64,000 nucleotides of DNA, taken from assembly GCA_030654835.1 (NCBI GenBank), contig JAURWS010000040.1, forward strand, positions 1 through 64,000. Direction: 5' to 3'. This DNA comes from Gammaproteobacteria bacterium. GTDB taxonomy: Bacteria; Pseudomonadota; Gammaproteobacteria; Pseudomonadales; Pseudohongiellaceae. Shown here piece by piece: positions 1 through 9,580 of this stretch (positions are counted from its first letter, which is position 1; each line of letters opens with the position of its first letter). A program made the translations under genes and the position numbers. A model generated the notes under the pieces. It searched no databases and was not told the DNA's origin. It saw nothing but the letters and a program-made list of their open reading frames with translations.

Positions 1-54
1 CGCCCGCGATTGACTTTACAACCACATCAATCGCGGGCGGGCCCGCTCCCACAG
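1..54. repeat. REP-type palindrome, left part cut by window edge
   Basis: Inner arms at 1-13 and 27-39 are exact reverse complements. The outer sequence at 41-54 (GCCCGCTCCCACAG) matches the outer arm of the other REP-type pairs in this window (1461-1534, 4774-4852). Its partner lies beyond base 1. It sits directly downstream of slyD, which reads towards it, a usual REP position. Confidence 0.8.
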
Positions 55-67
55 TTAGAATACGATC

Positions 68-559
68 TTAGTGGTGATGATGATCCCCATGCGCATGCAC
101 ATGGCCATGGTCCATCTCTTCTTCGGTCGCCGCACGCACGCTGACCACTTCCACATCAAAGTGCAGCGTCTGCCCCGCCATCTCGTGATTGCCATCGATG
201 ATCACTTTCTCGCCTTCAACCGCTTTTACGGTGATGTGCTGGTGACCATTTTCGCCTTCGGCCGTAAAGGTCATCCCGGCCTCAATCTTGTCGACACCAC
301 GAAACATTGATTTGTCGATGCTGTGGATCAGATCCGGATCGATCTCGCCATAGGCCAGTTCCGGAGAAATTACCGCCTTGAACTTATCGCCGATCTTCTT
401 GCCCTGCAGTTCGTTCTCGAGGCCCTGAATGAGACCATGAGTCCCATGCAGATACATCAGAGGTTCGCTGCCTTCCGAGGAGTCCAGGACTTCTCCGCCA
501 TCGTTCTTGAGTGTGTAGTGGATCTCCACTACAGAGTTCTTGCCTATCGTCATTGTCAT
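68..559 (-). CDS. slyD: FKBP-type peptidyl-prolyl isomerase, SlyD family
   Basis: A cytoplasmic prolyl isomerase/chaperone that also binds metal ions. The 163-residue protein opens with the FKBP strand pattern GKNSVVEIHYTLKNDGGEVLDSS, then carries the LMYLHG, LIQGLE and FKAVISPELAYGEID segments typical of SlyD with its inserted chaperone flap. It ends in a histidine-rich tail (HGHVHAHGDHHHH), the known nickel-binding tail of the family, shorter than in E. coli SlyD. The start at 559 is followed by a second in-frame ATG two codons on, so the exact start is uncertain. It stands alone on the minus strand and ends against a REP palindrome. Confidence 0.93.
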   Translation of the reverse strand: MTMTIGKNSVVEIHYTLKNDGGEVLDSSEGSEPLMYLHGTHGLIQGLENELQGKKIGDKFKAVISPELAYGEIDPDLIHSIDKSMFRGVDKIEAGMTFTAEGENGHQHITVKAVEGEKVIIDGNHEMAGQTLHFDVEVVSVRAATEEEMDHGHVHAHGDHHHH

Positions 560-641
560 GGGTTAGTCCTGGCTTCTGGTTATCTTGTAATTTCGACTGC
601 GGCGTCATTATAAGGAAATGAAGTCGCGGGGAAAGAGTCAG

Positions 642-1427
642 TCACGATTTAAAGTTGTCGCCGAAGCGCTCCTGCAGCCGACGCATGCCGCCCAGCCAGC
701 GGTCATAATCCGCCGCCTTGCGCTGCAGGTAGGTGAGCACCTCAGGATGCGGCAGCACCAGAAAACGCTCCTGCGCCAGTGCTTCAATGACAGTTTGTGC
801 CAGTGCAGCGGGTTCCAGCATGCCATCGACACCCGCTACACCCGTGCCACGAGCAGTCATCTGCGTGCGTACGGCCTGCGGGCACAGCACCGAGACTTTG
901 ATGCCACGACTGCCATAGGTAATCGACAGCCACTCCGCGAAGCCGACGGCGGCATGTTTGGTGACAGCATAAGGCGCGGAGCCGATCTGGCTTAGCAGTC
1001 CTGCGGCCGAAGCGGTGTTGAGCAGATAGCCCTCGCCGCGCGCCAGCATGGCGGGCAGCACGGCACGGGAGGCGAAGATATGGGCCATCACGTTGATGTC
1101 CCAGATGCGTTGCCAGTCGTCGTTGCTGACCTCGACGCCGCCGGGCATGAAGATGCCGGCATTCGAGCAGAACAAGTCGATGTGGCCGAACGCCTTGAGC
1201 GTGCGAGCGACAAGCATCTGCATGTCCGCCTCGCGACTGACATCGGTGACGAGACCAAGTGTCAACGTTTGTCCGGCGAGTTGTTGGCAAACCGCCTCAA
1301 TGCCCGAGCCGTTGATGTCAGACACGACAACCGCTCTGGCCCCCTCAGCGGCGAACCGTTCGCACAATGCCCGACCGATGCCGCTGGCGCCGCCAGTGAC
1401 CACGACCACTTTGCCTCTGACCTGCAT
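642..1427 (-). CDS. short-chain dehydrogenase/reductase (SDR)
   Basis: A classical SDR oxidoreductase of 261 residues. Visible are the nucleotide-binding TGGASGIG (residues 11-18), the NAG motif (89-91), the catalytic Ser in NTAS (about 140) and the YAVTK catalytic pair Tyr153/Lys157. An acidic residue after the second strand (VVVSDING) favours NAD(H) over NADP(H). It has no signal peptide, so it is cytosolic. The substrate cannot be read from the sequence. It lies upstream of slyD on the same strand with an 82-base gap. A GGGGCGG stretch sits just ahead of the ATG. Confidence 0.88.
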   Translation of the reverse strand: MQVRGKVVVVTGGASGIGRALCERFAAEGARAVVVSDINGSGIEAVCQQLAGQTLTLGLVTDVSREADMQMLVARTLKAFGHIDLFCSNAGIFMPGGVEVSNDDWQRIWDINVMAHIFASRAVLPAMLARGEGYLLNTASAAGLLSQIGSAPYAVTKHAAVGFAEWLSITYGSRGIKVSVLCPQAVRTQMTARGTGVAGVDGMLEPAALAQTVIEALAQERFLVLPHPEVLTYLQRKAADYDRWLGGMRRLQERFGDNFKS

Positions 1428-1460
1428 GAATCCGCCCCTTTTCTGATTTTGATTTCCATC

Positions 1461-1534
1461 CCTGTGGGAGCGGGCCTGCCCGCGATTGACTGTTGTGCGC
1501 GATACCCAATCGCGGGCTGGCCCGCTCCCACAGG
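1461..1534. repeat. REP-type inverted pair
   Basis: Arms 1461-1488 and 1507-1534 are reverse complements over 28 bases with one mismatch, around an 18-base loop. The outer core reads TGTGGGAGCGGGC, as at 1-54 and 4774-4852. It lies between two minus-strand genes, so it could act as an mRNA-stabilising or terminating hairpin for the upstream flavoprotein gene. Confidence 0.92.
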
Positions 1535-1539
1535 TTGGG

Positions 1540-2544
<1,005 letters not shown>

Positions 2545-2583
2545 TTATAGACAGACCGGCGTGGAGTGGCGACGATGCATTTG

Positions 2584-2592
2584 TGCTATATT
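2584..2592 (+). promoter_or_regulatory. extended -10 promoter candidate for the TonB receptor
   Basis: TGCTATATT is an extended -10 (TG-N-TATATT) about 40 bases ahead of the proposed TTG start at 2633. No convincing -35 is seen, which is acceptable for extended -10 promoters. No AT-rich Fur-like palindrome is evident here. Confidence 0.45.
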
Positions 2593-2632
2593 CGGCCAGC
2601 TCGAAAACTCACTAGCAAGGGAGAAACTAAAA

Positions 2633-4759
2633 TTGAATAAGAAGAGTGTACACAGCGCATCATTCCACGGTGTTGCGCCCCGACTGCTCGCCCTTTCGTG
2701 CGCAGCAGCCATGTCTGTATGGGCGGCCCCAGCCGTCATGGCTCAGCCCGCAGCTGGCCAGCCGGAAGTTGAGGAGATCATGGTGACGTCGTCCACACGA
2801 CGCCCCGAATCCCTGTCCAGCGTCAATGCCAGCGTCGGCGTCCTCTCTGCAGAGGAGTTGCGCACCGTATCGCATCAGCACATCCAGGAAGTCGTGAATC
2901 GTCTGGCTGGCGTCAATATCAACCGTGGTAATGGTCAGGAGAGCCTTACCGCCATCCGCTCTCCCGTATTGACCGGCGCCGGTGCCTGTGGCGCCTTCAT
3001 GCTGGCCGAACAAGGCATCCCACTGCGCGCAGCGGGATTCTGCAACGTCAACGAATTGTTTGATGCCAACAGCGAAAATGCTGCGCGTATCGAAGTTATC
3101 CGTGGCCCAGCCACAGCCTATTACGGCTCCAATGCCGTACACGGCATGATCAACGTGGTACTGCCAGATCCCACCGAAGGCGGCGAGCTGACGTTGGAAG
3201 CTGGCCCGCGCGGTTCCCAGCGCGTCAATGCCACGCTGGGCATGGACTACGGCAACTTCAAACACATGTTCCTGTTCAACGGCGCCGACGAGAATGGCTA
3301 CCACGACAACAGCTATCTGGCACAACAGAAACTGTCGTGGCGCTATCAGTACACTACAGCCGGTGGCTATGCCCTGGACGGCGGTTTTACCGCCACCAAC
3401 CTGAATCAGGAAACGGCGGGTTACGTGGAAGGCAAGGACAGTTACAAGGATGACAATCTGCGTGACACCAACCCGAACCCGGAAGCCTACCGCGACAACC
3501 AGAGCTTCCGTGCCTGGACCCGCATCAGCAAGACGCTGGATTCAGGCTGGGAAATCGTCGCCACCCCGTATTTCCGCAAGACTGACCTGAGCTTCATTCA
3601 GCACTTCCTGCCCGGCCTGCCCACCGAAGACAACGAACACACCAGCTACGGCGTGCAACTGGGCAGCTACAAGGATGTGAGTGAGGACACCATGATCTCC
3701 TTCGGGCTGGATCTGGAGAGCACCGAGGGCAGCCTGCTGCAGCAGCAGCGTTTCCCCACGGTGGGTTCGGCGGCACTGGTCGCACAGACCCCCGTTGGCA
3801 AACACTACGACTATGATGTCGAAGCGATGCAGATCGCCCCTTTCGCCCACCTCGAGCACTACTGGGACAACGGTTTCGACATCTCCCTGGGCCTGCGCTA
3901 CGAGCGCATGGAGTACGACTACGACAATAAGATGCTGGATGGTCGTACCCGCGAAAATGGCACCGTCTGCGGATTTGGCGGCTGCCGTTACAACCGTCCT
4001 GCGGATCGCTCCGACAGCTTCGGCAATTGGGCGCCCAAGATCGGTTTGCGCTACGCGATCAACGATGATCACAACGTGCAGTTGCGCTTGAACAAAGGCT
4101 ACCGCGCTCCGCAATCCACCGAGCTGTACCGTCTGCAGAACGCACAGTCCGTGGCGGATCTTGACTCGGTAGAGATCGACAGTGCTGAACTTGGCCTCGA
4201 AGGCAGTTCCGATGTCTGGGAGTACTCAGTCACGGGCTACTACATGGACAAGGACAACGAGATCATCACCGACAGTGCCCGCCTCAACCTCAACAAAAGC
4301 CACACGAAACACCGTGGCCTGGAGTTGTCCGGCGCGCTGGATATCAGCGAGCAGTGGCGCGTTAGTGGTGCCTACAACTTTGCCCGTCACACCTATGAGA
4401 ACGATGAGCTCTCTGGCGGAGTGAACATCAATGGCAACGATGTGGACACGGCTCCGCGACGTTTCGGTACCTTCCAACTGCAGTGGCGTCCCTCTGACAC
4501 GATATTCGCCGAGGCGGAGTGGGTGGATTCCGGTGCGTACTACTCCAACCCGGAGAACCTGAACCGCTACGACGGGCACGATCTGCTGAACCTGCGCGCG
4601 CGCTGGGAAGTCAGATCAGACGTGACCCTTTCGATGAATGTTCTCAACCTGACAGACGAGAAATATGCAGAACGTGCCGACTTTGCCTTCGGCCGTGATC
4701 GCTACTTCACGGGTCAACCACTGCGGGCGTTCTTCTCGGTGAACTGGAAGTACATGTAA
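2633..4759 (+). CDS. TonB-dependent outer membrane receptor
   Basis: A gated outer-membrane channel energised by TonB-ExbB-ExbD. I place the start at the TTG at 2633: a GGGAG ribosome-binding site lies nine bases upstream, and the 708-residue product then begins with a basic end and a signal peptide closing at AAPAVMAQ. The reading frame stays open further upstream, but that part overlaps the divergent gene and would bury the signal peptide. The plug domain follows (LSAEELRTVSHQHIQEVVNRLAGVN, IEVIRGPATAYYGSNAVHGMINVVLP), then a long beta-barrel with alternating aromatic strands and a terminal aromatic residue region (RAFFSVNWKYM). The ligand is unknown. Its 3' end meets a REP pair. Confidence 0.93.
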   Translation: MNKKSVHSASFHGVAPRLLALSCAAAMSVWAAPAVMAQPAAGQPEVEEIMVTSSTRRPESLSSVNASVGVLSAEELRTVSHQHIQEVVNRLAGVNINRGNGQESLTAIRSPVLTGAGACGAFMLAEQGIPLRAAGFCNVNELFDANSENAARIEVIRGPATAYYGSNAVHGMINVVLPDPTEGGELTLEAGPRGSQRVNATLGMDYGNFKHMFLFNGADENGYHDNSYLAQQKLSWRYQYTTAGGYALDGGFTATNLNQETAGYVEGKDSYKDDNLRDTNPNPEAYRDNQSFRAWTRISKTLDSGWEIVATPYFRKTDLSFIQHFLPGLPTEDNEHTSYGVQLGSYKDVSEDTMISFGLDLESTEGSLLQQQRFPTVGSAALVAQTPVGKHYDYDVEAMQIAPFAHLEHYWDNGFDISLGLRYERMEYDYDNKMLDGRTRENGTVCGFGGCRYNRPADRSDSFGNWAPKIGLRYAINDDHNVQLRLNKGYRAPQSTELYRLQNAQSVADLDSVEIDSAELGLEGSSDVWEYSVTGYYMDKDNEIITDSARLNLNKSHTKHRGLELSGALDISEQWRVSGAYNFARHTYENDELSGGVNINGNDVDTAPRRFGTFQLQWRPSDTIFAEAEWVDSGAYYSNPENLNRYDGHDLLNLRARWEVRSDVTLSMNVLNLTDEKYAERADFAFGRDRYFTGQPLRAFFSVNWKYM

Positions 4760-4773
4760 GCATAAGTGCTGAG

Positions 4774-4852
4774 GACTGTGGGAGCGGGCCCTGCCCGCGA
4801 TTGGCCAATGGTGACGCACAGCTAATCGCGGACAGGGCCCGCTCCCACAGTC
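4774..4852. repeat. REP-type inverted pair after the TonB receptor gene
   Basis: Arms 4774-4802 and 4824-4852 are reverse complements over 29 bases with one mismatch, loop 21 bases. It starts 14 bases after the receptor stop codon and ends 30 bases before the next start codon, so it may terminate or protect the receptor mRNA. Confidence 0.93.
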
Positions 4853-4868
4853 GTCACCGATTTCTGGC

Positions 4869-4874
4869 TATAAT
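4869..4874 (+). promoter_or_regulatory. consensus -10 box placed for a leaderless transcript
   Basis: A perfect TATAAT lies seven bases before the proposed ATG at 4882, so transcription would begin at or within a base or two of the start codon. No good -35 hexamer is visible; the place where it should lie falls in the REP arm. Confidence 0.45.
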
Positions 4875-4881
4875 CGCGTCC

Positions 4882-5535
4882 ATGACGATTCCAGAACCCA
4901 GCCAGGCCGACCCGTTACTGCAGAGACTGCTGCGTTACTTTGCGCAGCAGTCTCTGCATCTTCAATCACATCCCCCTATCCTGCACCCCGACCAGAGCAT
5001 CAATCGCCTCATCAATTCGCCAGAGCTGCCCGAGAGCAGTTTTCGCCATGCCGCCGTGCTGATCCCGATAGCCTGCGGCGAGAACGGCAGCAGTGTCGTT
5101 TTCACTCTGCGCACCGAGCACCTGAGCAGCCATGCCGGACAGGTCAGCTTTCCAGGCGGAACGCGGGACAGCGACGATGACAGCATCGAGCACACGGCGC
5201 TGCGGGAATGCGAGGAGGAGATCGGACTGCGGTCGGAGTCGGTGCGGATCATCGGGCGACTCGGCAATCTGCTGATGCCTTCGGGCTACTGTGTCACGCC
5301 CGTGGTCGGCCTGTTCGCGGCGGACACGCCGTTGACACCTTCCCCACGGGAGGTCGCCGAGATCTTCGCGGTGCCCACTGAGATTGCGCTCAATCCCGCC
5401 AGCTATCAGCGCGCATCGATGCTGTACCAGGACATGGAAAGGGAGGTGCTGGAGTTCCACCACGATGGCTACCGGATCTGGGGCGCCACGGCGACCATCC
5501 TGCATCATCTGGCGCGCGAGCTTGCCGCCTGCTAA
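4882..5535 (+). CDS. NUDIX hydrolase, CoA pyrophosphatase type
   Basis: Predicted to split CoA or related nucleoside-diphosphate compounds. The 217-residue protein carries the CoA-pyrophosphatase signature (VFTLRTEHLSSHAGQVSFPGG, about residues 73-93) directly followed by the Nudix box ending RECEEEIGL (108-116), whose REx-EE glutamates bind Mg2+. This arrangement matches E. coli NudL. The reading frame is open from further upstream, but the ATG at 4882 gives the family length and lies just after a TATAAT box. No Shine-Dalgarno sequence is seen, in keeping with leaderless translation. It is convergent with the following diguanylate cyclase gene, the ends overlapping by four bases. Confidence 0.88.
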   Translation: MTIPEPSQADPLLQRLLRYFAQQSLHLQSHPPILHPDQSINRLINSPELPESSFRHAAVLIPIACGENGSSVVFTLRTEHLSSHAGQVSFPGGTRDSDDDSIEHTALRECEEEIGLRSESVRIIGRLGNLLMPSGYCVTPVVGLFAADTPLTPSPREVAEIFAVPTEIALNPASYQRASMLYQDMEREVLEFHHDGYRIWGATATILHHLARELAAC

Positions 5536-6257
5536 TTCCCCAGCAATAACTCGCGCTCGTCGTGACTGACCCCGGAGTGGTTCTCCAGCGGCGCGTGGCA
5601 GACCTGGTTGCGCCCATTGGCTTTGGCCTGAAACAGCCAGGAATCAGCACGATGCAGAAACTGGCTGGGATCATCGCGATCAGCCGACAGGTAGACATCC
5701 ACACCGAAGCTAGCCGTCACCGCTACGGGTTGATCGTCACAATGCAGAACGGAAGTTGCGATCTTCTTGCGCAGCCGATCGGCCAGCAGGATTCCGGAGC
5801 GTAGCGATGTGTCCGGCAGGATAATCGCAAACTCTTCGCCGCCGTAACGACACGCGACATCCAGCTTGCGAATGGTGCCCGCGACCAGCCTGGCTATATG
5901 CACCAACGAGGTGTTGCCGAATTCGTGCCCCCAGCGATCATTGAAAATCTTGAAATTGTCGAGGTCCAGCATGATCAGCGCCATCGGCTTGAGTGAACGA
6001 CGCGTGCGCTCCATCTCCAGCTCCATGGCCTGCATGAAGTGGCGATAGTTGAAGAGCCCGGTCAATTCATCCGTGCGTACCAGTGCCGACAGCGCCTTGA
6101 CCTCCGAGCGCAGCTGATCCAGCTCGGTCAGAAAAGCACAGGCAGGGTCGCCCAGCGGACATTGCAGCGGTGACTGCTGTTTCCCCGCGCGCGCTTCATT
6201 CTTCCTGATTTTTTCGTCTGACTTCACTTTTGTGTTCAAGTCAGTCTTTTCGGACAT
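5532..6257 (-). CDS. diguanylate cyclase (GGDEF domain)
   Basis: Makes cyclic di-GMP from two GTP. From the ATG at 6257 the product has 241 residues: a charged N-terminus, a short cysteine-containing stretch (LQCPLGDPAC), a coiled-coil linker, then a GGDEF domain starting at TDELTGLFNYRHF. The active site reads GGEEF (139-143) and the inhibitory I-site RKLD lies five residues ahead (130-133), so activity and product inhibition are both likely. No membrane segment or known sensory domain is seen. An in-frame start 30 codons upstream is possible but less likely. The gene stands alone on the minus strand. Confidence 0.9.
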   Translation of the reverse strand: MSEKTDLNTKVKSDEKIRKNEARAGKQQSPLQCPLGDPACAFLTELDQLRSEVKALSALVRTDELTGLFNYRHFMQAMELEMERTRRSLKPMALIMLDLDNFKIFNDRWGHEFGNTSLVHIARLVAGTIRKLDVACRYGGEEFAIILPDTSLRSGILLADRLRKKIATSVLHCDDQPVAVTASFGVDVYLSADRDDPSQFLHRADSWLFQAKANGRNQVCHAPLENHSGVSHDERELLLGN

Positions 6258-6353
6258 TGACAATGTCTCGCCCCTAAATCCAATGACACCGGATACCGCA
6301 GATATCCTGATATCGACCCACCCGCGCAAGACTGAAGCGGGCAGCACTCCTTT

Positions 6354-8099
6354 TCAGCGCCGAGCCCAGTCAGGCATGGCTCCCAACAGATCGAAAGAAA
6401 GATGCCCGACCGTGTACACGAACAGTGTCACCAGAATGACGGCCAGCGTATCCAACCAGAGCCCCGCCCACACCATCTTCATTATAGGTACACGACCGGA
6501 ACCGTAAACGATCGCATTCGGAGGCGTCGACACCGGCAACATGAAACCACAGGACGCGGCCACCGCAGCGGGAATCATCAGCAACAGCGGCGACACTTCG
6601 ATGGCCTGCGCGAGGCTGCCCATGATCGGCATCGCCATGGAGGCGGTCGCCGTATTGGAGGTCAATTCAGAGAAAATGGTGATGAAGGAGACCACGCTCA
6701 TCACAATCGCCAGTGGATTGGCATCGGCCAGCAATGTTTCGAAGACATCGGCCAGATAGCCCGACAGCCCGGACACCGCGAACCCCTTGGCCATCGCCAG
6801 ACCACCGCCGAACAGCAGCAGAATGCCCCAGGGCACTTGCCTGGCCGCGCTCCAATCCAGCAGGAAACCGCCCTTCTCCTTGCTCGCTGGAATGATGAAC
6901 AGCAACATCGCCATGGCGATCGACACCGTGCCGTCGTCGGCGAAGGCGCCGACAGGCGACACATTGAACTTTGCCAACAACACATCCAGCCAGTGACTCC
7001 AGCCATAGATATCAATGTCGGCGCCCAGCAGGCGTTCGCTGCGCGTCATCCACAGCAGTGCCACCGCCAGAAATACCCAGGCCACTTTTTTCTCTTCATT
7101 GCCCATGGGGCCCAGCGCTCGAATTTCGCCCTGGATATAGTCCTTGCCGCTGAAGGGTGTAGTCGCGGGCAACGGGAAGAGGATCTTGCTGAGCAGGAAC
7201 CACGTCAGCAGCGTAAAGGCCAGCGCCAGCGGAAAGGCGAACATCATCCACGACGCGAAGGTAATCTGCGGCGCCTGCGGAAAGAGTTGCCCGAGCTGGG
7301 TCACCAGCACACCATTGGTCGGAGTACCGATGAGTGTCGCCATGCCGCCCATGGAGGCCGCGTAGGCAATGCCCAGCATCAACACCAGCCCGAAGTTCTG
7401 CGCTCGAACATCGACACTCCCGCCCTGCAAGAGGATGTCGCGATTCAGATCTTCATACAGCACGATCAGCGAGAGCGCCATCGGCATCATCATCATGGTG
7501 GTGGCGGTATTGGAGAGCCACATGGAAAGAAAGCCGGTGGCGACCATGAAGCCCAGCACCAGCCGCTGCGGTTGCCCACCGATCAGTGCCAGAATGTGCA
7601 ATGCGATGCGCTTGTGCAGATTCCACTTCTCGACTGCAATCGCTATCAGGAAGCCCCCTAGAAACAGGAAGATCAGGGAATCCATGTACTGGCTGGCGGC
7701 ATTCGGAAACATGATGTCCAGATCGCCCGGCTGCAGGCCACCACGCAAGGTGGTCTGCGAGAAGTCGATCTGATTGCTGGCATCGCGGAAGCCCCCACGC
7801 ATGATGCCAAGCAGGGGGAACAGGACAATCGGCAACAACGAGGTCACGGGGATGGGAATCGCCTCGGTGATCCACCAGACAGCCATCAGCACCAGCACGG
7901 CAAACATGCGGGTCACCAAGGGATTGGCAGGGTCCAGATCGACAAACAGGAGGATGAAGACGAAGAGCCCGGCACCCAGCCATAGACCGATCCGGCTGCG
8001 CAACGGGACCGGCTCGGCCAGAGCGGTCGGCGCTGCCGCCGGGCTTGATGGCGTGGCGGAGGCGTCAGTAGGTTGCTTGCTAATCAATCCGCCTGCCAC
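6354..8099 (-). CDS. DASS/SLC13-family anion (dicarboxylate) transporter
   Basis: An inner-membrane, probably sodium-coupled carrier of 581 residues. It has a Pro/Ala-rich cytosolic N-terminus and many hydrophobic helices. The two inverted-repeat family motifs are clear: SNTATTMMMMPMAL in the first half and ELTSNTATASMAMPIM in the second, whose SNT triplets line the substrate and Na+ sites in VcINDY-type carriers. The C-terminus holds PVSTPPNAIVYGSG, also typical. The substrate could be a C4-dicarboxylate, citrate or sulfate. Its start overlaps the end of the upstream hydrolase gene by 16 bases, which suggests co-translation and possibly a shared pathway. Confidence 0.9.
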   Translation of the reverse strand: MAGGLISKQPTDASATPSSPAAAPTALAEPVPLRSRIGLWLGAGLFVFILLFVDLDPANPLVTRMFAVLVLMAVWWITEAIPIPVTSLLPIVLFPLLGIMRGGFRDASNQIDFSQTTLRGGLQPGDLDIMFPNAASQYMDSLIFLFLGGFLIAIAVEKWNLHKRIALHILALIGGQPQRLVLGFMVATGFLSMWLSNTATTMMMMPMALSLIVLYEDLNRDILLQGGSVDVRAQNFGLVLMLGIAYAASMGGMATLIGTPTNGVLVTQLGQLFPQAPQITFASWMMFAFPLALAFTLLTWFLLSKILFPLPATTPFSGKDYIQGEIRALGPMGNEEKKVAWVFLAVALLWMTRSERLLGADIDIYGWSHWLDVLLAKFNVSPVGAFADDGTVSIAMAMLLFIIPASKEKGGFLLDWSAARQVPWGILLLFGGGLAMAKGFAVSGLSGYLADVFETLLADANPLAIVMSVVSFITIFSELTSNTATASMAMPIMGSLAQAIEVSPLLLMIPAAVAASCGFMLPVSTPPNAIVYGSGRVPIMKMVWAGLWLDTLAVILVTLFVYTVGHLSFDLLGAMPDWARR

Positions 8100-8839
8100 T
8101 CTTCCTCCACCGCCCCTGCCGGGGCGGCAAACAGCTCCGCCAGAAAGTCGGCAATCGCCCGATGCGCCCGGTCGTTGGCGAGCTGATTGTAGACGGTACC
8201 CAGCCCATGATCGTTAGCGGCCGGGTTAGTGAACGCGTGCTTGGTGCCCCCAAAGACATGCAGCTGCCAATCCGCATTGGCGGCGGTCATCTCGGTTTCG
8301 AATGCCAGGACATCAGCAGGCGGCCCCATTGGATCATCGTGGCCATGCAGGCTCAGCACACTCGCCCGAATCTCAGCATTGGGCACATCACCGGCACCGA
8401 GCAGTCCGTGGACACTGACCACCCCGGCAACGTCAGCGCCGCTGCGCGCCAGCTCCAGCACGGTCATGCCACCAAAGCAGAAGCCGACTGCCGCCACGCG
8501 GTCACCATCCACTCCGAGCAGCTTGCGTGCACAGGCCAGCGCTGCATTGACGCGTCGGCGCAGCAGGGCTCTGTCACTGGCATAAGGCGTCATCAAGGCA
8601 AGGTTGCCGGCGGTGTCACCGTCCTTGCCAAACACACCCTTGCCAAAGATGTCCAGCGCGAAACCGGCGTAACCAAGCTCCACCATGCGCTCGGCCATGC
8701 CGCAGGCAAACGTGCGGCGTCCGCTCCAGTCATGAGCAATCAGCACCAGAGGTTGCGGTTCGGTGGCTGTCTCGTCGTAGGCAAAATAGCCCTCCAGCGC
8801 CACGTCACCATCCCGATAGTCGATGTATTCCGTCTTCAT
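8084..8839 (-). CDS. dienelactone hydrolase-family protein
   Basis: An alpha/beta hydrolase of 251 residues resembling carboxymethylenebutenolidase. The nucleophile is Cys121 in GFCFGG, the characteristic Cys elbow of this family. The acid is probably Asp168 or Asp169 in HGHDDP and the base His201 in GGTKHAF. An early LIAHDWSGR supplies the oxyanion region. It has no signal peptide. The family hydrolyses dienelactones in aromatic breakdown, but many members act on other esters, and no ring-cleavage genes lie nearby. The gene overlaps the DASS transporter gene downstream. Confidence 0.88.
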   Translation of the reverse strand: MKTEYIDYRDGDVALEGYFAYDETATEPQPLVLIAHDWSGRRTFACGMAERMVELGYAGFALDIFGKGVFGKDGDTAGNLALMTPYASDRALLRRRVNAALACARKLLGVDGDRVAAVGFCFGGMTVLELARSGADVAGVVSVHGLLGAGDVPNAEIRASVLSLHGHDDPMGPPADVLAFETEMTAANADWQLHVFGGTKHAFTNPAANDHGLGTVYNQLANDRAHRAIADFLAELFAAPAGAVEEEWQAD

Positions 8840-8883
8840 GCCTGCTGCCTCCTTATTGACTGCCTGCTCAAATGACTGTCCGC

Positions 8884-9363
8884 TTAGAGCTTCGCCAGAA
8901 TTGCCTCGGCGGCACTCTCCACGATGCCCCCGGCAGGCTCAACCGCCAGATGCGTGACCACACCATTGTCGACGATCATCGCGTAGCGCTTGCTGCGGGT
9001 ACCCATGCCGAAACCGGTCGCATCCAGCGCAAGGCCGACCGCCTTGGTAAACGTGCCATTGCCATCGGCCAGCATGATCAGCTCTTCCGCATTCTGGGAT
9101 TTGCCCCAGGCTCCCATCACGAAGGCATCGTTCACAGCCAGGCAGACAATCGAGTCCACGCCCTTCGCCTTGATCTTGTCTGCCAGCACCACATAACCCG
9201 GCAGGTGAGTGACAGTGCAGCCGGGAGTAAAGGCGCCGGGGACTGCAAACAGGACGACTTTCTTGCCCGCGAAAATGGCGTCGGAAGTGATGTCCTGCGG
9301 GCCTTTCTCGCCCATGATCTTGAACGTGGTGGCCGGAATCTTGTCGCCAATTGCTATGGTCAT
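8884..9363 (-). CDS. Prx5-type peroxiredoxin
   Basis: A thiol peroxidase that reduces H2O2 and alkyl hydroperoxides. From the ATG at 9363, preceded by a GAGGAG-like ribosome-binding site seven bases away, the product has 159 residues. The peroxidatic Cys49 lies in PGAFTPGCT, the hallmark of the Prx5 (hybrid or AhpE-like) group. Only this cysteine and one in the SIVCLAVNDAF segment are present, so the reductant may be glutathione/glutaredoxin or thioredoxin. The frame is open upstream but lacks a good start signal there. It ends 44 bases before the hydrolase gene and may be read with it. Confidence 0.93.
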   Translation of the reverse strand: MTIAIGDKIPATTFKIMGEKGPQDITSDAIFAGKKVVLFAVPGAFTPGCTVTHLPGYVVLADKIKAKGVDSIVCLAVNDAFVMGAWGKSQNAEELIMLADGNGTFTKAVGLALDATGFGMGTRSKRYAMIVDNGVVTHLAVEPAGGIVESAAEAILAKL

Positions 9364-9540
9364 GTCTGTGCTCCTCTTGTTGATTTTTCCGCGCGTGTTC
9401 GAGTGATAATGGGCGCCGATCAGGCGGGGTACGCCGTTCTGGCAGAAGCGCCGATGGTAGCAAAATTCCCTTGAAGATACACAGGCGCGGGAGTCGATGC
9501 CATCGTGGCATCTCTGGAAAGGATCGGGGCATGGTTGCCT

Positions 9541-9580
9541 TACTCGGCACGTTGAGTAAAAATACTCAGCATCATGAGTA
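9541..9580 (+). promoter_or_regulatory. tandem TACTC-N8-GAGTA dyads covering the start codon
   Basis: Two 18-base dyads of the form TACTC-N8-GAGTA lie at 9541-9558 and 9563-9580. Their repeat period is 22 bases, about two helical turns, and they are separated by AAAA. The second dyad contains the ATG at 9574. The facing half-sites 9554-9567 also form a small hairpin (GAGTA AAAA TACTC). This looks like a double operator for a dimeric repressor, or an mRNA element that controls translation. Confidence 0.6.
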
